Of a stretch of DNA of 64,000 bases, positions 39,902-52,426 are shown piece after piece. The translations under genes were made by a program, and so were the position numbers. The DNA is from Adineta steineri (taxonomy: Eukaryota > Rotifera > Eurotatoria > Adinetida > Adinetidae): the NCBI GenBank assembly GCA_905250115.1, contig CAJNOI010000098.1, positions 290,397-354,396 on the forward strand, in the 5' to 3' direction. The notes under the pieces are model-generated. The model did not search any database, was not told the DNA's origin, and saw only the letters and a list, made by a program, of their open reading frames with translations. Position 1 is the first letter of the stretch. Each line of letters starts with the position of its first letter.

Positions 39902-40564
39902 TAATTATCACCTTCATATTCAACTTTATTTTCTCATGTGAATTTATAATATATTTATTTATATCGGTTACATTAGAATTTGTGTACTTTTACTATGACG
40001 TTTAATTAGAAAATATTATTAATGAATTATCAACTATGAAATTAACTATAACTATTAAGTTATTTTCTATGAAGAATCTTTGATTAAAATATTATTATGA
40101 TAATTTAATTATTTTCGATTTTCATCAAATTTGTTTCAACAATGAAGTAATTGATAACGATTTAAAATTAAACTTCAGCATTATCTTTTAGACTTCTTCA
40201 ACTAAATTTCATCTTATTTTTCTAGTCTAGTAATTCTTTCAATTATAATTTCACTAAAACAAATATTGTAATTTTTAGTTTTTCTTAAATTACTTTTTAC
40301 AATTTCATATTTTAATACAAAGAAAAAAGAATTACTTCTTAATGAGAAGAATAGTAAATTATTAAGTGAATGAAAATAATCTTTCGAGTAACTATTTTAA
40401 CAATATTTGATCATACTAAACATGGTCAACATCTTTTTAAATACTTACACAAATCTAAGATTTAATTTATTTTTCTTTTAGATTCATAATTATATTTTTC
40501 TAAAACTTCCAATACGGCACTTCTTCGACGTTTCCGCAAAATCATCTATGGAACTTATTTCAGG

Positions 40565-43143
40565 ATGAGACAAATAGATTGACGAAGTTTGTAAGTATTT
40601 TAGAGATTGTGTTTAATATCATCGATAATCTCAAAAATCAAAACTTGAAATTGATTTATTTGATCTATTTCCTTAAATTTAGTCTTACAAGTGGTGTTTT
40701 ATCAATATGTTTTGTTGCAACTTGTGCAAATCGAATATTGGCATTTCATCATTATGGCAATAAAATGAATTTATCATCCAATACATTTCTTTGGATCTGG
40801 ATTATTTTTATTCCTGATCTTATTGTTTTATTTATTTTATATCTTTTATTACTTTATGTTGGATCGAAACATCCTCAATATAATCTATATAGTATTCTAG
40901 TCGGTTTAGTCTATGCTATATTTATTATTCTTGTTTCATCATCTAATATTATTATGTTGACAATAACAGGTATGAACTTATACTTTTATACTATTTATCT
41001 TCTTCAATTCTAATAAATTAATTTACTTAGAATATTTTGTAATAATGAGTTAAGAACACGTTTCAATCTTGATCATCATCCCATAATTATTTTCATAGAT
41101 TTTTGTCAAATAGTTAAATAAATCCTATTTTTTGTTTTATTAATAATAGGTCGTAATATAGATTGGAGAATTGTGTTTGAAGTGGATTTTACAGCAACAT
41201 ATAGTTTATACATTCCACATTTATATTCATTTTTATCTCTTTTGCTTTCACATTTTCTTCTTGGATCTACAATTTGGTCAATTAACAATCATTTCAATCA
41301 AATCTATACCGAATTACATTATGTTCTTTTCAAAACTATAAAAATATTCATTTCTTCTGTTATTCTAATCTATTTAATAATTAATCTCTTTTATCATTTA
41401 CCACAATCTTATCAAAATTCATCATCAAATATGGTTTTATCATATTTTCATGAATTACTTTCATATTATTGGAGAACAATTGTATTTATGTCATTTCATA
41501 CAGGAGAATCGATCGTCAATAGTATTTCTCAAGCAATTCGTGCACCACCAATTAATATTTCTGATCCAATCGTTACTCTGAAAAAACCAATAAAAAATGT
41601 TTTTCTAATTATTTTGGAATCAACTCGTGCTGATGTTTTACCATTGAATGAACAATTTCTTAATGCTACACAATCTGCCTTTACTTCTGATATTCCTCTT
41701 ACAAATGTTACACCAATATTAAATTCATTTTGGAAAAATTCTCTTCGTACAGTTGCATCATCAACATCATCTTATACATTAAAAAGTCTTGTTAGTATAT
41801 TTTGTGGGATTTATCCACTTAATCTTAATTTTGTTAAAGAAGTTAATGAAGAAAATATATTTTATGAAAAATGTTTACCAGAATTACTTCATCACACATT
41901 TAAAACAAAAACTAATCAATCCAAATTTCGTTCAGCATTTTTTACATCAGCTCGTGGTGATTTTGATCATCAACGAGAATTAATTCAAAAATTTCAATTT
42001 CAATCTCAATATGATGGATTTGATATTATTGAACAATCAGGATATGTTCCTGATCTTGGTATGTTTGGTCCTGCTGATCCAAGTATTTTACCATTATTAT
42101 GGAAATGGCTTGATGAAACTTTAGCAGAAGAAGAAAATCATCAATTAATGATGAGTTTATTAATTACTGGAACACATGAACCTTTTCTTTATCCCGAAGA
42201 TCGATCATATAATGATTATCAATATTATACAAATGATCCACGTATAAATGCTCATCTAAATACATTAAAAATAACTGATGAATTATTTGGAAAACTTATT
42301 CATGGTTTTAAATCACGAAAATTATATGATGAAACACTTTTTATTGTTGTAAGTGATCATGGTTATGTTTTTAATGATTATGGAAGTCAAACTGTTGGTT
42401 TATTAAGTTCACCTTTAGAATCAGCATTTTCTGTTCCATTAATATTTCATAATCGATATCTTCAACCTAAACAACTTCATGGACAATATTCTACTATGGA
42501 TATATTACCAACTATTATGGATATATTACCAACTATTATGGATATATTATTATTATCATCAAAGAAGAACAAGAAGAAGAAGAAGAAATTAACGAATCAA
42601 TTATTATCATCTGTTGAAAATCAACAATTAAAAACAATCTTATCTTTATATGAAGGAACATCAATTCTTCGAAGACCGATTGAAGAAGAATATATTCGAT
42701 ATATATTTAATTTAGCTAATCCTGGTAATTCATTTCTAAGTATTAAACAATATCCAAGAAAATTAACTTATGATATTACAAATGATGAAGTACATTTATA
42801 TCATCTTCAATATGATCCATTTGAATCCATTGATTTGATTAATCTTTCTAATCAACCAATAGACAATTATCCATCATGGATTCACATTATTCATCACAAA
42901 CAAATATTAAAATATGGATGGAAAGGACGTTGGATTAGTAAAACTATTCGTATTAATATGTTTAGTCAAATATTATCGGAGAAAAAGAAAAATAATCATT
43001 GGTTAAAACCAAAATCAGTTATTTTAAATAATTCTAAAATTGATCTAGATGAAATGTTAAATTGGGCTGATCGAACATTTGAATTAACTCGGCTTTGGAC
43101 TAAACTTATTTTCAAAAGATATCGTACGAATAATACAACATAG
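40565..43143 (+). CDS. LTA-synthase/sulfatase-like membrane protein, right copy, stop in exon 1
   Basis: Exons 40,565-40,590, 40,683-40,969 and 41,150-43,143 mirror the left copy. Exons 2-3 are open. They encode several N-terminal helices (for example FLWIWIIFIPDLIVLFILYL) and an alkaline-phosphatase-superfamily domain with ILESTRADVLPL (metal/nucleophile region), SSYTLKSLVSIFCGIYP, GTHEPFLYP and IVVSDHGYVFNDYG. This architecture is shared with lipoteichoic-acid-synthase-like and fungal sulfatase-like membrane enzymes; the substrate here is unknown. In exon 1 codon 6 is TGA at 40,580-40,582 where the left copy has TGG. Translation could still start inside exon 2 (KMNLSSN), so function is uncertain. 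A 21-base unit encoding MDILPTI is duplicated near 42,496-42,540 relative to the left copy. Confidence 0.82.
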
Positions 43144-45387
43144 GTCATTCGTAAAACAATATCAAATCAATTGAATAATATTAAATGAAATTATTTTTCA
43201 ATTTCAACTTCAATTATTATTATTACAATAACAAACAAACATTAGAAATTATTGTAAACTTATCACAATTTATATTGTCTGCATATTTACAATGATTAAT
43301 ATATCGTCAAAAATAAAATTATTAAGAAAAATAAAGTGATATCGACAAACTCATTATTATTATGTAATCGTAAATTATCATTTTCATCAATAAATAGATG
43401 TTTTAATGTGAAAAAGGAAAACATAGAACACTAATGTAACAATGACATTTTATTTATATGTTTTATGAGTGAAAAAATATATTTTTGAATTTGTTCAATC
43501 AAATATTAAATAAAACAATTTTGTGATATTTTGACTAAAAATTTTCAAAAATAATACTGTTGGATTTAATATTTATGATAAACAATCGTAAAATGTTAGC
43601 TTATATAATCAAATCTTATTATCAATCCATCGAGTGATAACAATACAAATTTATTTGATCATCAATGACTTATTTACAATATTCAAGAAATTAGTTGGCA
43701 TATTGAGATAACTGTAGAATTCATAATTGATAAATACATGAATGATTCAGTTAAACATATTGCAGTTTCATTAGAATAGTTGTGAATGATCGTGTCAATA
43801 ATTACTATATATTTTCCTTTAAACTGTAAGAATACAATCTAAGAACAAAAATTAATTTATATCCATATACTGTTTTTGTCAATAACATGCCATAAAATGA
43901 ACAAATCGCTCGTGTACTGCTGATTATTTTAAAGTTGCATAAATAAATACTTTTAACCATTACGAAGGTTGATCAGTATTTTATGAAGATATTTATTTTA
44001 CAATGGACTGGCTACTTATTTATGCGTCAAACTTGGTTTAAATATATCGTTACTAATAGTTGCAGATTATTTTCGATATTGTATAATTTTTATTAGTTAA
44101 TATCGGATTATTTGAATAGCATAATATTTTATTTATTTATCTCAAAATGGTACTAACTTAAATATTTGAAAACTTTCTTAATTATATGCAGATCACTGTT
44201 TTATTGAATAAATACAAATAATGAAGTAACATCAATTTTACTTTTAATGTGGAGGAAGATAAAAATAATATTAAAAACAAAAAATGAAACGTTCGTATAC
44301 ACAGAATACTAGAAAGCTTTGAAAAAAGGTACCTGTATATTTATACAGCATGTTATTTATCATAATATTTTTAGTGTATGTACGAAAAGAAAGATAATAT
44401 CTCCAAATATTTGGTACGACAACTCAAAACAAAAAAGCCCACAGTATTAAACGCTTCAATAAGTATGCATCGTAATTTTGATAATTTTAAGATTTTAGTA
44501 GTTGTATTATTGTAAAATATTTTCAATAAACTTCTCAGTTCAATTGTCTAATTATAGTGAATAGAAATACAAAAGTTCAAAATCAATTGTGATGTACAAT
44601 GATAAAGAGATCAATACTATAAATTTATTTTTGAAATCCTACTTTTTATAAAATCGACTTGAAAAAAGCTAAAGTATTAACAAACTTCTAAAGAATGCTT
44701 GATTTTACGTAAAGTGGACGTTCAATTTGATTTTCTGATGAAAGTCGAAACTAATATTGATCAACTATCATTGATATCTAAATACAGTCATTTATGGATA
44801 GAGACTACGATAATCTGGAGAAAACTAAATCGAGTTTCAATGAACGTTACTTGTAAATATACATATGAAATTTATTATAGTATTGAATTAAATTGATAAT
44901 TTTGATTTCTCATACCTCTTTAATTTATTTTAGTGTTTGTATACCTTTAATGAAACTCTAACTTAAAGCTTCATGATTGTGTAGAGATTAAGAGCAATCG
45001 ACAATTCTTTGTTTTTTTTTCTTTGTAAAAGGTTTAGAATTAGATTTGAAAGACTTTTTACATATAGTATTTTTGTTTATTTCTAATTTACACTAATCGT
45101 TTAATTTACTGTTTCTGAGTCTATAATGATACTATATCACTCCTACACAACAGGTAAGAAGAAAATATTATTAATATTTACATTTATAAAAAAAATATCG
45201 AAAAATTTTGCTTTTAACAAAAGGTTGCCTACGTTTTTTGACAATATAAAATAAAACAGATACAATGGATGAAGGACGCGAAGCCACTGAAGCAAAGAGG
45301 ATCAAATCATTCATCATAGTAATACATATAAGCGTATATAGACATCAAGTTTCATACTAGTGTATATTTGAAAAGAGAAAGACAAAC
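43144..45387. other. Intergenic DNA of the right arm, no gene seen
   Basis: Mirror of 3,395-5,581. It should contain the transporter promoter, but no element is clear. A short open reading start at 45,265 (MDEGREATEAKRIK) stops after 16 codons, in both arms, and could be an upstream ORF. Confidence 0.5.
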
Positions 45388-48300
45388 ATGAATGATAAAG
45401 AGCCACTATTAACGACATATAACAAATTACCTATTGACAATGATAGCGACAATGAAAACAAAAGGTATGATTTAAAAAATATATCATACTCATAAACACA
45501 TAAGAACTCATCATTATTTATAGTGCTTCTGATTGGCGTCAATATTTCAGTCAACAAAAGACTGATGCTAAGAATAAAAACTTAGATGATGAGATCGAAC
45601 AGACTACTAAAGATATTCACGTCAGTCTTCTTCAATTGGTAAGTATAATCAAACTTTAGATTTCATAGGATAAACTAATAAAAATACTAAGTCAAAATTA
45701 TGTTGCTTTTCTCTTTCATAATATAAATTAATTCATTGCATTTAATCATAGTTTCGATTTGCTGATTGTATCGATCTTGTTCTTATAATTACTGGTCTGT
45801 GTTTCATGTTGGGAGATGTAGTTAGTAGTCTCGCAACTGTAATTCTTTTTGGTCGAATCACGGGATTATTTGCCACTACACAATTTGCTGTTGATTGTGA
45901 TAATCAATATCAAAATTCAGTATCTACAATTATCAATAATACTGTATGTCCTTTTGGTATTGATCTTAATCCATTAAATTATGATCGATTACATAAGTAA
46001 TTTACTAAAAAAAAATCTATTTTTAAATATTGTTAAAATTTTTCTTTGTAGACTATGCCATTATGATAATAAAACTATTTCAACCACATTAGCTCCATTA
46101 ACACCTTTATTTCGAGAAAACGTTATGCATCTAGTTTATTTGTTCTTCGGTAAGTCTACTGAATATGATAATTTAAATAAAAAAAGCAAACGATTTCTTG
46201 TTTCTCCGTGTGGATGTAGGTTTCAGTATTCTTACATTTATATGTACTGTTCTCGAATATTTCTGTTGCACAATAGCTGCGAAACGACAAACATCTCGCA
46301 TGAGTGTTTTACTCTTTCGATCACTTATTCAACGTGTAAGTGAATATATGTTTTAGTCATAAAATACTTTATAGTTCGTGATCATAAGTCAAAATTAAAT
46401 AGTATCAAATTTCTACTAGATTTGACTTTACTTCAGTGCAGATCTGCATTGTAAATATTTTGTATTATATAGTCAAGCAAATGTTCTTATTTCTTCAAAG
46501 ACGGTTATTCGTTGATGCGTTACTAAAATAAGTGATTATGAACGATTGAACTGGTTAAAATATAGTTTATTCTTTGTATTTCTCTTGCTCTAAGTCAAAT
46601 ATAACACAAAATTAACTAGATTATTTTGGTCTCGATTTCTAATTTTCTTTTCTCAAAATATTTTTCTAATCAACAAACTAATAATTCTAAAAACATTGTT
46701 AATATATCAATTAAATCATGAAAATAATCAATGCAAAATGTATAAGAGATGAGAATGATAATACGAATGAATATCAAAAATTATGTTGAACGTAAAGTTA
46801 CCGTGAAAAAACTAAAGAACTTTCTTATTAATACAATATAAAAATAGTTTTAATTAATTAGTTACAAAATAACATTAAAGAAAATGATAATAATGAACTC
46901 ATTATTTTCAATACATTCATACACTGGTTAAATTAGAATTAAAGATACAATAATATGTTATTTCCCTTTCATCTTTTTTAGAACATGACATATTTGGATA
47001 CAAATCAAACTACTCAATACAATACAAAGCTTTTTACGTAACTAAATATTATAACTTTATAGCAAAATAATTCTATATGGTCGATTTCCTTTACAGTAAT
47101 ATTGAAAAGATCAAACACGGCATAGGTTTTGAATTCTTCATAACAATTGGAATTATTCTAATCATGATTCTCAGTATAATCATATCTTTTATTATCAATT
47201 GGCAATTATCTTTAATTATGTCTTGTATAATTCCACTTGTTGTTGGTAGTGCATTGATGTTTGCTAAGGTATAAATTATTATTTAATTCGCTAAAATTTT
47301 TATCAATAATTACAGGTCATCGCTAAACAAACAGAAGACCAATTAAGTTCATATTCAAAAGCTGGACAAATCGCTCAAGAAGTATTTAGTTCATTAAGAA
47401 CTGTTCTTTCATTCAATGGAAGTAAATTGCAACAAAAACAGTAAATAAACAAAGATTTATAGTTTATTGTATTATTTATCTTTATCTAGATATGAAAAAG
47501 AACTAAAATTAAATGAATGGTATACTGTTCGCAAAGATGCAGCATTTGGTGCTTTCTTTGGTTGGTTATTTTTTGTAAACTTTCTAGTTTATTCAATTGG
47601 TTTCACTTTTGGTTCTATTCTTATGTCTGATGGAAATCATCATACACTCACTATTAGTGATATTCTTGTTGTAAGTCAGCTATAATACCGATATACATAA
47701 AAAAGTAACTGAAAAAAGAACTTTTGTTTAGGTTGTAAATATGTTTGCACAAGCTTTAGGTTTTCTTAATGCAATTGGTCCTTTCTTTCGATCAATTTCG
47801 GAAGCTCAAGGTGCAGCAATATCCGTATTTCGACTTATCGATGAGGTAAAATCGATTGAATACTAGAGACTTAATCTTGAGAATTATATTTTCTAATTTA
47901 TTTTATGATATAGGCACATGATGAAAATATCAATGAAAGAGAAATATTGCAAGAGAACATATCTGATGAAAAATCGATTTCTAATATTAATGGTGATATT
48001 GAATTTGACAATGTTAGTTTTTCTTATCCATCAAGAGAAAATGCAACAGCTTTGAATAATCTTAAATTCATTGCTCGTGCTAATCAAACAACTGCTCTTG
48101 TGGGTTCAAGTGGTTGTGGTAAATCTTTTTTTCTAAAACAAACATAACATTTTAATATCGAAATTCATTCATAGGAAAAAGTACATGTGTATCACTTCTT
48201 CTTCGTTACTATGAACCTTCTTCAGGCAGAATCATAATTGATGGTCAATTAATTACAGATTATAAAATCAAACAATTTAGACAAAATATTGGAATTGTTA

Positions 48301-51300
48301 GTCAAGAACCTGTAAGTTTCTTTCATTTTCTTTTTTAGTCTTTGTCGAATTTTTCTATTAAAATAGATTCTCTTTGGAATAAGTATTTATGAAAATATTC
48401 GTTTTGGTAAAATGAATGCAACACGTGCAGAGATTGAGCAAGCAGCAGAACAAGCTAATGCACATAACTTCATCATGAAATTACCAAATGTTTGTTCTTA
48501 AATATTTATATATATATTTTACTATTTTTGCTTGTAGAAATATGAAACACTTGTTGGCGAACGTGGTATACAATTGAGTGGTGGTGAAAAACAACGTATT
48601 GCATTAGCTCGTGCACTTGTCAAACAACCCAACATTCTTTTGTTAGATGAAGCAACAAGTGCACTTGATAATGTTAGTGAAAGAATTGTTCAAGAAGCAC
48701 TTGATCGAGCATGTAAAAGTAAGAATTATTTAATTACTATTAATTATATTATTACTATTATTATACTATAGATCGGACAACTATAGTTATTGCTCATCGT
48801 TTGACTACAATTCAAAATGCTGATTATATTTATGTACTAGATAAAGGAAATGTAATTGAAGAAGGTACACATGAAACATTATTGGCAAAAGAAGGAGGGA
48901 AATATCAAACAATGGTCAAAATGCAACAATCTGAAAAAACGATTGATACACAAGATGGCTTAATGAATATGGCAAAAGCAGCAACTGAAGATGAAGAACA
49001 AATATGTATGTTATTACTATCAGATTTTATGAACTTGATTTTGTTTTGTTTTGTTTTGTTGGAATAGTGGAACGCATTCGTCTTTTGAGTGAGAGCGAAG
49101 CAACTGATATAAATCAGGTAAAAATAAATATCTAATAACTTTAAAAAATTATCATTAGTGTATAAATTCTTAGAGAGCTTCGATATCAACAAGAAAACAA
49201 TTTGTCTTTGTAAGACTCTTGAAGATGAATAGTCCTGAATGGATGTTTATCTTGATTGGTTGTTTAACATGTTTACTTGGTGGATTACGTGGACCAATGT
49301 TCTCTATTCTATTCGCAAAAATAATCAATGTGAGTGATTTTAGTCGTATGAATATTCTAACAAAAGATAAATGATGTGTCTTTTTATGTCGAATTTTTGT
49401 TTTATTTAGGAATTTAATGACTGTAAATACACTGATATACGTTACCGAGTGTTGATTACAAGTGGTCTATTAATTGTCATCGGTGCTGTTTTTATGATTC
49501 TTCGTTTTTTCCAAGTAACAATTTTATTTCTGAACTACATTAATGACTTTTTTCTGTTTGTTAATAGTTTGTGACTTTTGGAATAGCAGGAGCAAAATTA
49601 GTTAGTCGCATTCGTTCAAAAGCGTTTGCATGTTTTCTTCGTCAAGAAGTAGCTTATTTTGATCGACCTGAAAACAGTTCTGGTGCTATATGTAATCAAC
49701 TCTCTTCTAATGCAGCTGCCATTGAAGACATGGCTGGTACAAGACTAGGTGTTATCTGTGAAAGTTTATCCATGTCTGCTTTTGGCTTCTTACTTGGTCT
49801 TTTTTTCAACTGGCAATTAACAATGATCGTAGCTATTCCTTTCTTTATCATGCTGATTGCTGTTGTTATAGATATACGACTAAGTTCATGGTTGAAAACA
49901 CAAGCTGATCTCATTTACTCTCAAGCTAGCACGGTAAAACCATCTTGTTACTCATAATCTTTTTATGTGTGATAGAGTTGTATTATTATACATTACTTGA
50001 TCAAATGATTATTAAATATTCTATGTTTTGTCTTCTTTAGCTTGCTGTTGAAGTTATTACTAATATGCGTACAGTAAAACAATTATCAATGGAAAATGAA
50101 GTTTTACAACAATATTCAAATATGATTGATCAAGTATTAATGTTAGTCTTGTGAATATTATGCATGTACATATATTTAAAAAAAATAAGCTATAACCGAT
50201 TTAAAGTCGACGCTTGAGTGAAATTTGATGATATAGTTGCTTTGATTGTAATCCGTTTATTTTCTTATCAAAGTAGATCTAAATTAAGAATTGTATGTGA
50301 TTTGTCAAATGATACTTTTATCGTCACATCGATTCATCCGTAATCAGTGGAAACATAAATGACTTAAATTGAATTAGAGCGTGGGTGTAGAGGTGGGCAT
50401 AAATAACAATCAAATACTCATTCACAGCCATATCCAATACGAGATAAAAAGCAGATTCTGAATCCTAGTGATGAGACTATGAATTCTAATGGATCCTCGC
50501 TTGGATACTGATAGACTTTGATGAATTATGCGTGGTTCTACAAGATCTTCAATAACCTCATAGGTCCTAGCATCAGTCAAAATCATCAGGATTTAATCTT
50601 GAATCTATTTTAAGATTCACCAGTATTCAGAGAATCCATCAGGATCTCGAAGTATTTACCTAGGTTTACAGTGTGTAGGATACAGGATCCGCTTTTTTCT
50701 CCTTGTCCACATTCACATCCTAACACCGTTAAAATCATCTATGCTTTCTCCGATTATGGATGAATTGGCTTGTCAACGAATTACTGTGTCGACAAAGTGC
50801 CGTATTATCGTGAATTTTTTGACGATAATTTTTCGATCAAGTGCATACTTACTCTCAATGACAACCTAATTATCCACAATGGACTAATAATGTCGAATAT
50901 AACTCTCTTTCTCTATAGATATTCACTTCAATCTTCAATAAATTATTTTTTGTTTAGAGTATTTTGGAGACCTGAAGCACTGTTTGCAATGGTATATGGG
51001 TTGTACTGGACGATGAGTCCATTGACTTTGGGACTCTTATATTGGCGTGCTTTGATTCTTGTTGAAAAAAATGAACTAGACATGAGCGATGTTGTTATGT
51101 AATTAAAACAATAGTTTTAATAATCTATAAACTAACTTTTATCATTTATTTTTATTTTTATAGGATTTCTGCTTTTGGAATGTTCGCACTAGAAGCACTA
51201 AAAATTGTTGGAATGTTGTAAGATATACAATTTACGCTTTGTTCTTCATTTTGTCATTTTCGTTTTAGAGGAAAACGTATTGGTGCATCATTTGCTGCTG

Positions 51301-52426
51301 CTCACGCTTTTTTTGATCTATTTGATCGAATACCAACTATCGATAATGAATCAAACAAAGGACAAGAATTAGTAAAAGAAAAAACTATTGTCTTTCAGTT
51401 CTATATATTTTAATCTTGAACTGTTTAGACTAACTTTAGTGGAGAAACAGAATTTAATCAAGTGAAATTTATGTATCCAACTCGTCCAGCAGTTCTTGTT
51501 CTTAATAAACTTCAATTGTCGATTAAATCAGGTCAACGTATAGCTCTTGTTGGTATGTTTAAATGAATTATATCTTCTTGTTTATTAATCAGATAATATA
51601 ATATAATCCATTTAGGTGCATCTGGATGTGGAAAATCAACAATAGTTCAATTATTAGAACGATTTTATGATGTTACAAATGGACAATTGGTAAGTAACTC
51701 TTTTCTATATCTATAGTTCAAATACTAATATAAAAACATATATTCTAATATAAATAAGACTCTTGATGGTGTTGATATTCGACAATTAAATCTCCAATGG
51801 CTTCGTTCTCGTCTCGGTGTTGTTAGTCAAGAACCAGTTTTATTTGATTTAACAATTGCCGAAAATATAACATATGGATTAGAAAATATTCCAACTGATG
51901 AAATTATTCTTGCTGCAACTAAAGCTAATATTCATCAATTTATTCAACAATTACCTCAAGTTAGATTAATATGAAATTGTTTACTAATATCTTCTTATAT
52001 TTTCATATAGGGTTATGAGACAAAAGTTGGAGTCAAAGGTAGTTTTTTATCAGGTGGTGAAAAACAACGTATTGCTATTGCTCGAGTTCTTATTCGTCGA
52101 CCTAAAATATTATTATTAGATGAAGCTACAAGTGCTATGGACCCATATAATGAACAAGTAAGTAGTTTAGTTTCTTTTCTATATTTATCTTATTAACATT
52201 TCCAAATAATTCGCAGATAGTACAAGCAACTCTTGAACAAGCACAAACAGAAGATCCTAGTCGAACATCACTTATTATTGCACATCGTCTTTCAACAATA
52301 CGTTCATGTGATCTGATACATGTTCTTGAAATGGGTCGTATAGTGGAAAGTGGTACTCATACTGAACTAGTACAAAAAGGTGGAATTTATTATAAAATGT
52401 TAAATACTCAAAACAACGTGCATTAA
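45388..52426 (+). CDS. ABCB-type multidrug transporter (P-glycoprotein-like), right copy, apparently complete
   Basis: A full exporter with TMD1-NBD1-TMD2-NBD2 in about 28 exons. The N-terminus is [11 protein letters not shown]1 has Walker A GSSGCG|KS split by the intron at 48,122, Q-loop [13 protein letters not shown] near 48,575, [11 protein letters not shown] near 48,640 and the H-loop IAHRLTTIQ near 48,790. TMD2 spans about 49,174-51,220. NBD2 has GASGCGKST near 51,620, VSQEPVLFD near 51,825, LSGGEKQR near 52,050, Walker [12 protein letters not shown] (Met where Leu is usual) near 52,125 and IAHRLSTIR near 52,275. TAA lies at 52,424. Exon phases are consistent except at 47,041-47,083, where no canonical acceptor keeps frame; the left copy has the same sequence. 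Exons 1-14 lie in the palindrome arm and the rest in sequence beyond it. It probably protects against toxins; the substrate is not inferable. Confidence 0.88.
50146..50957. other. Unusually long transporter intron with a probable insertion
   Basis: Other introns of this gene are mostly 45-110 bases (one other reaches about 650), but this one is about 810. From about 50,380 to 50,730 it carries more GC-rich sequence with many GGATCC/GATTCT-like motifs, opening with GCGTGGGTGTAGAGGTGGGC and closing near TTGTCCACATTCACATCC, so the ends are loosely complementary. This suggests an old inserted element. Confidence 0.5.

Larger units (their letters stand above)
34505..40564. other. Long gene-free AT-rich stretch of the right arm
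   Basis: Mirror of 8,144-13,893. No supported gene. The small open frame near 36,143-36,346 is not preserved in the left arm. Notable contents are the telomere-like patch at 38,522-38,632 and the fold-back element at 39,591-39,901. Confidence 0.6.
34505..48755. repeat. Right arm of the giant inverted repeat
   Basis: Reverse complement of 1-13,893; the extent at the outer side is set by the window start and may be longer. The inner edge at about 34,505 lies 14 bases upstream of the CUX homeobox exon acceptor. It contains the sulfatase-like copy (40,565-43,143), the first 14 exons of the ABC transporter and a private fold-back insertion at 39,591-39,901. Confidence 0.95.
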
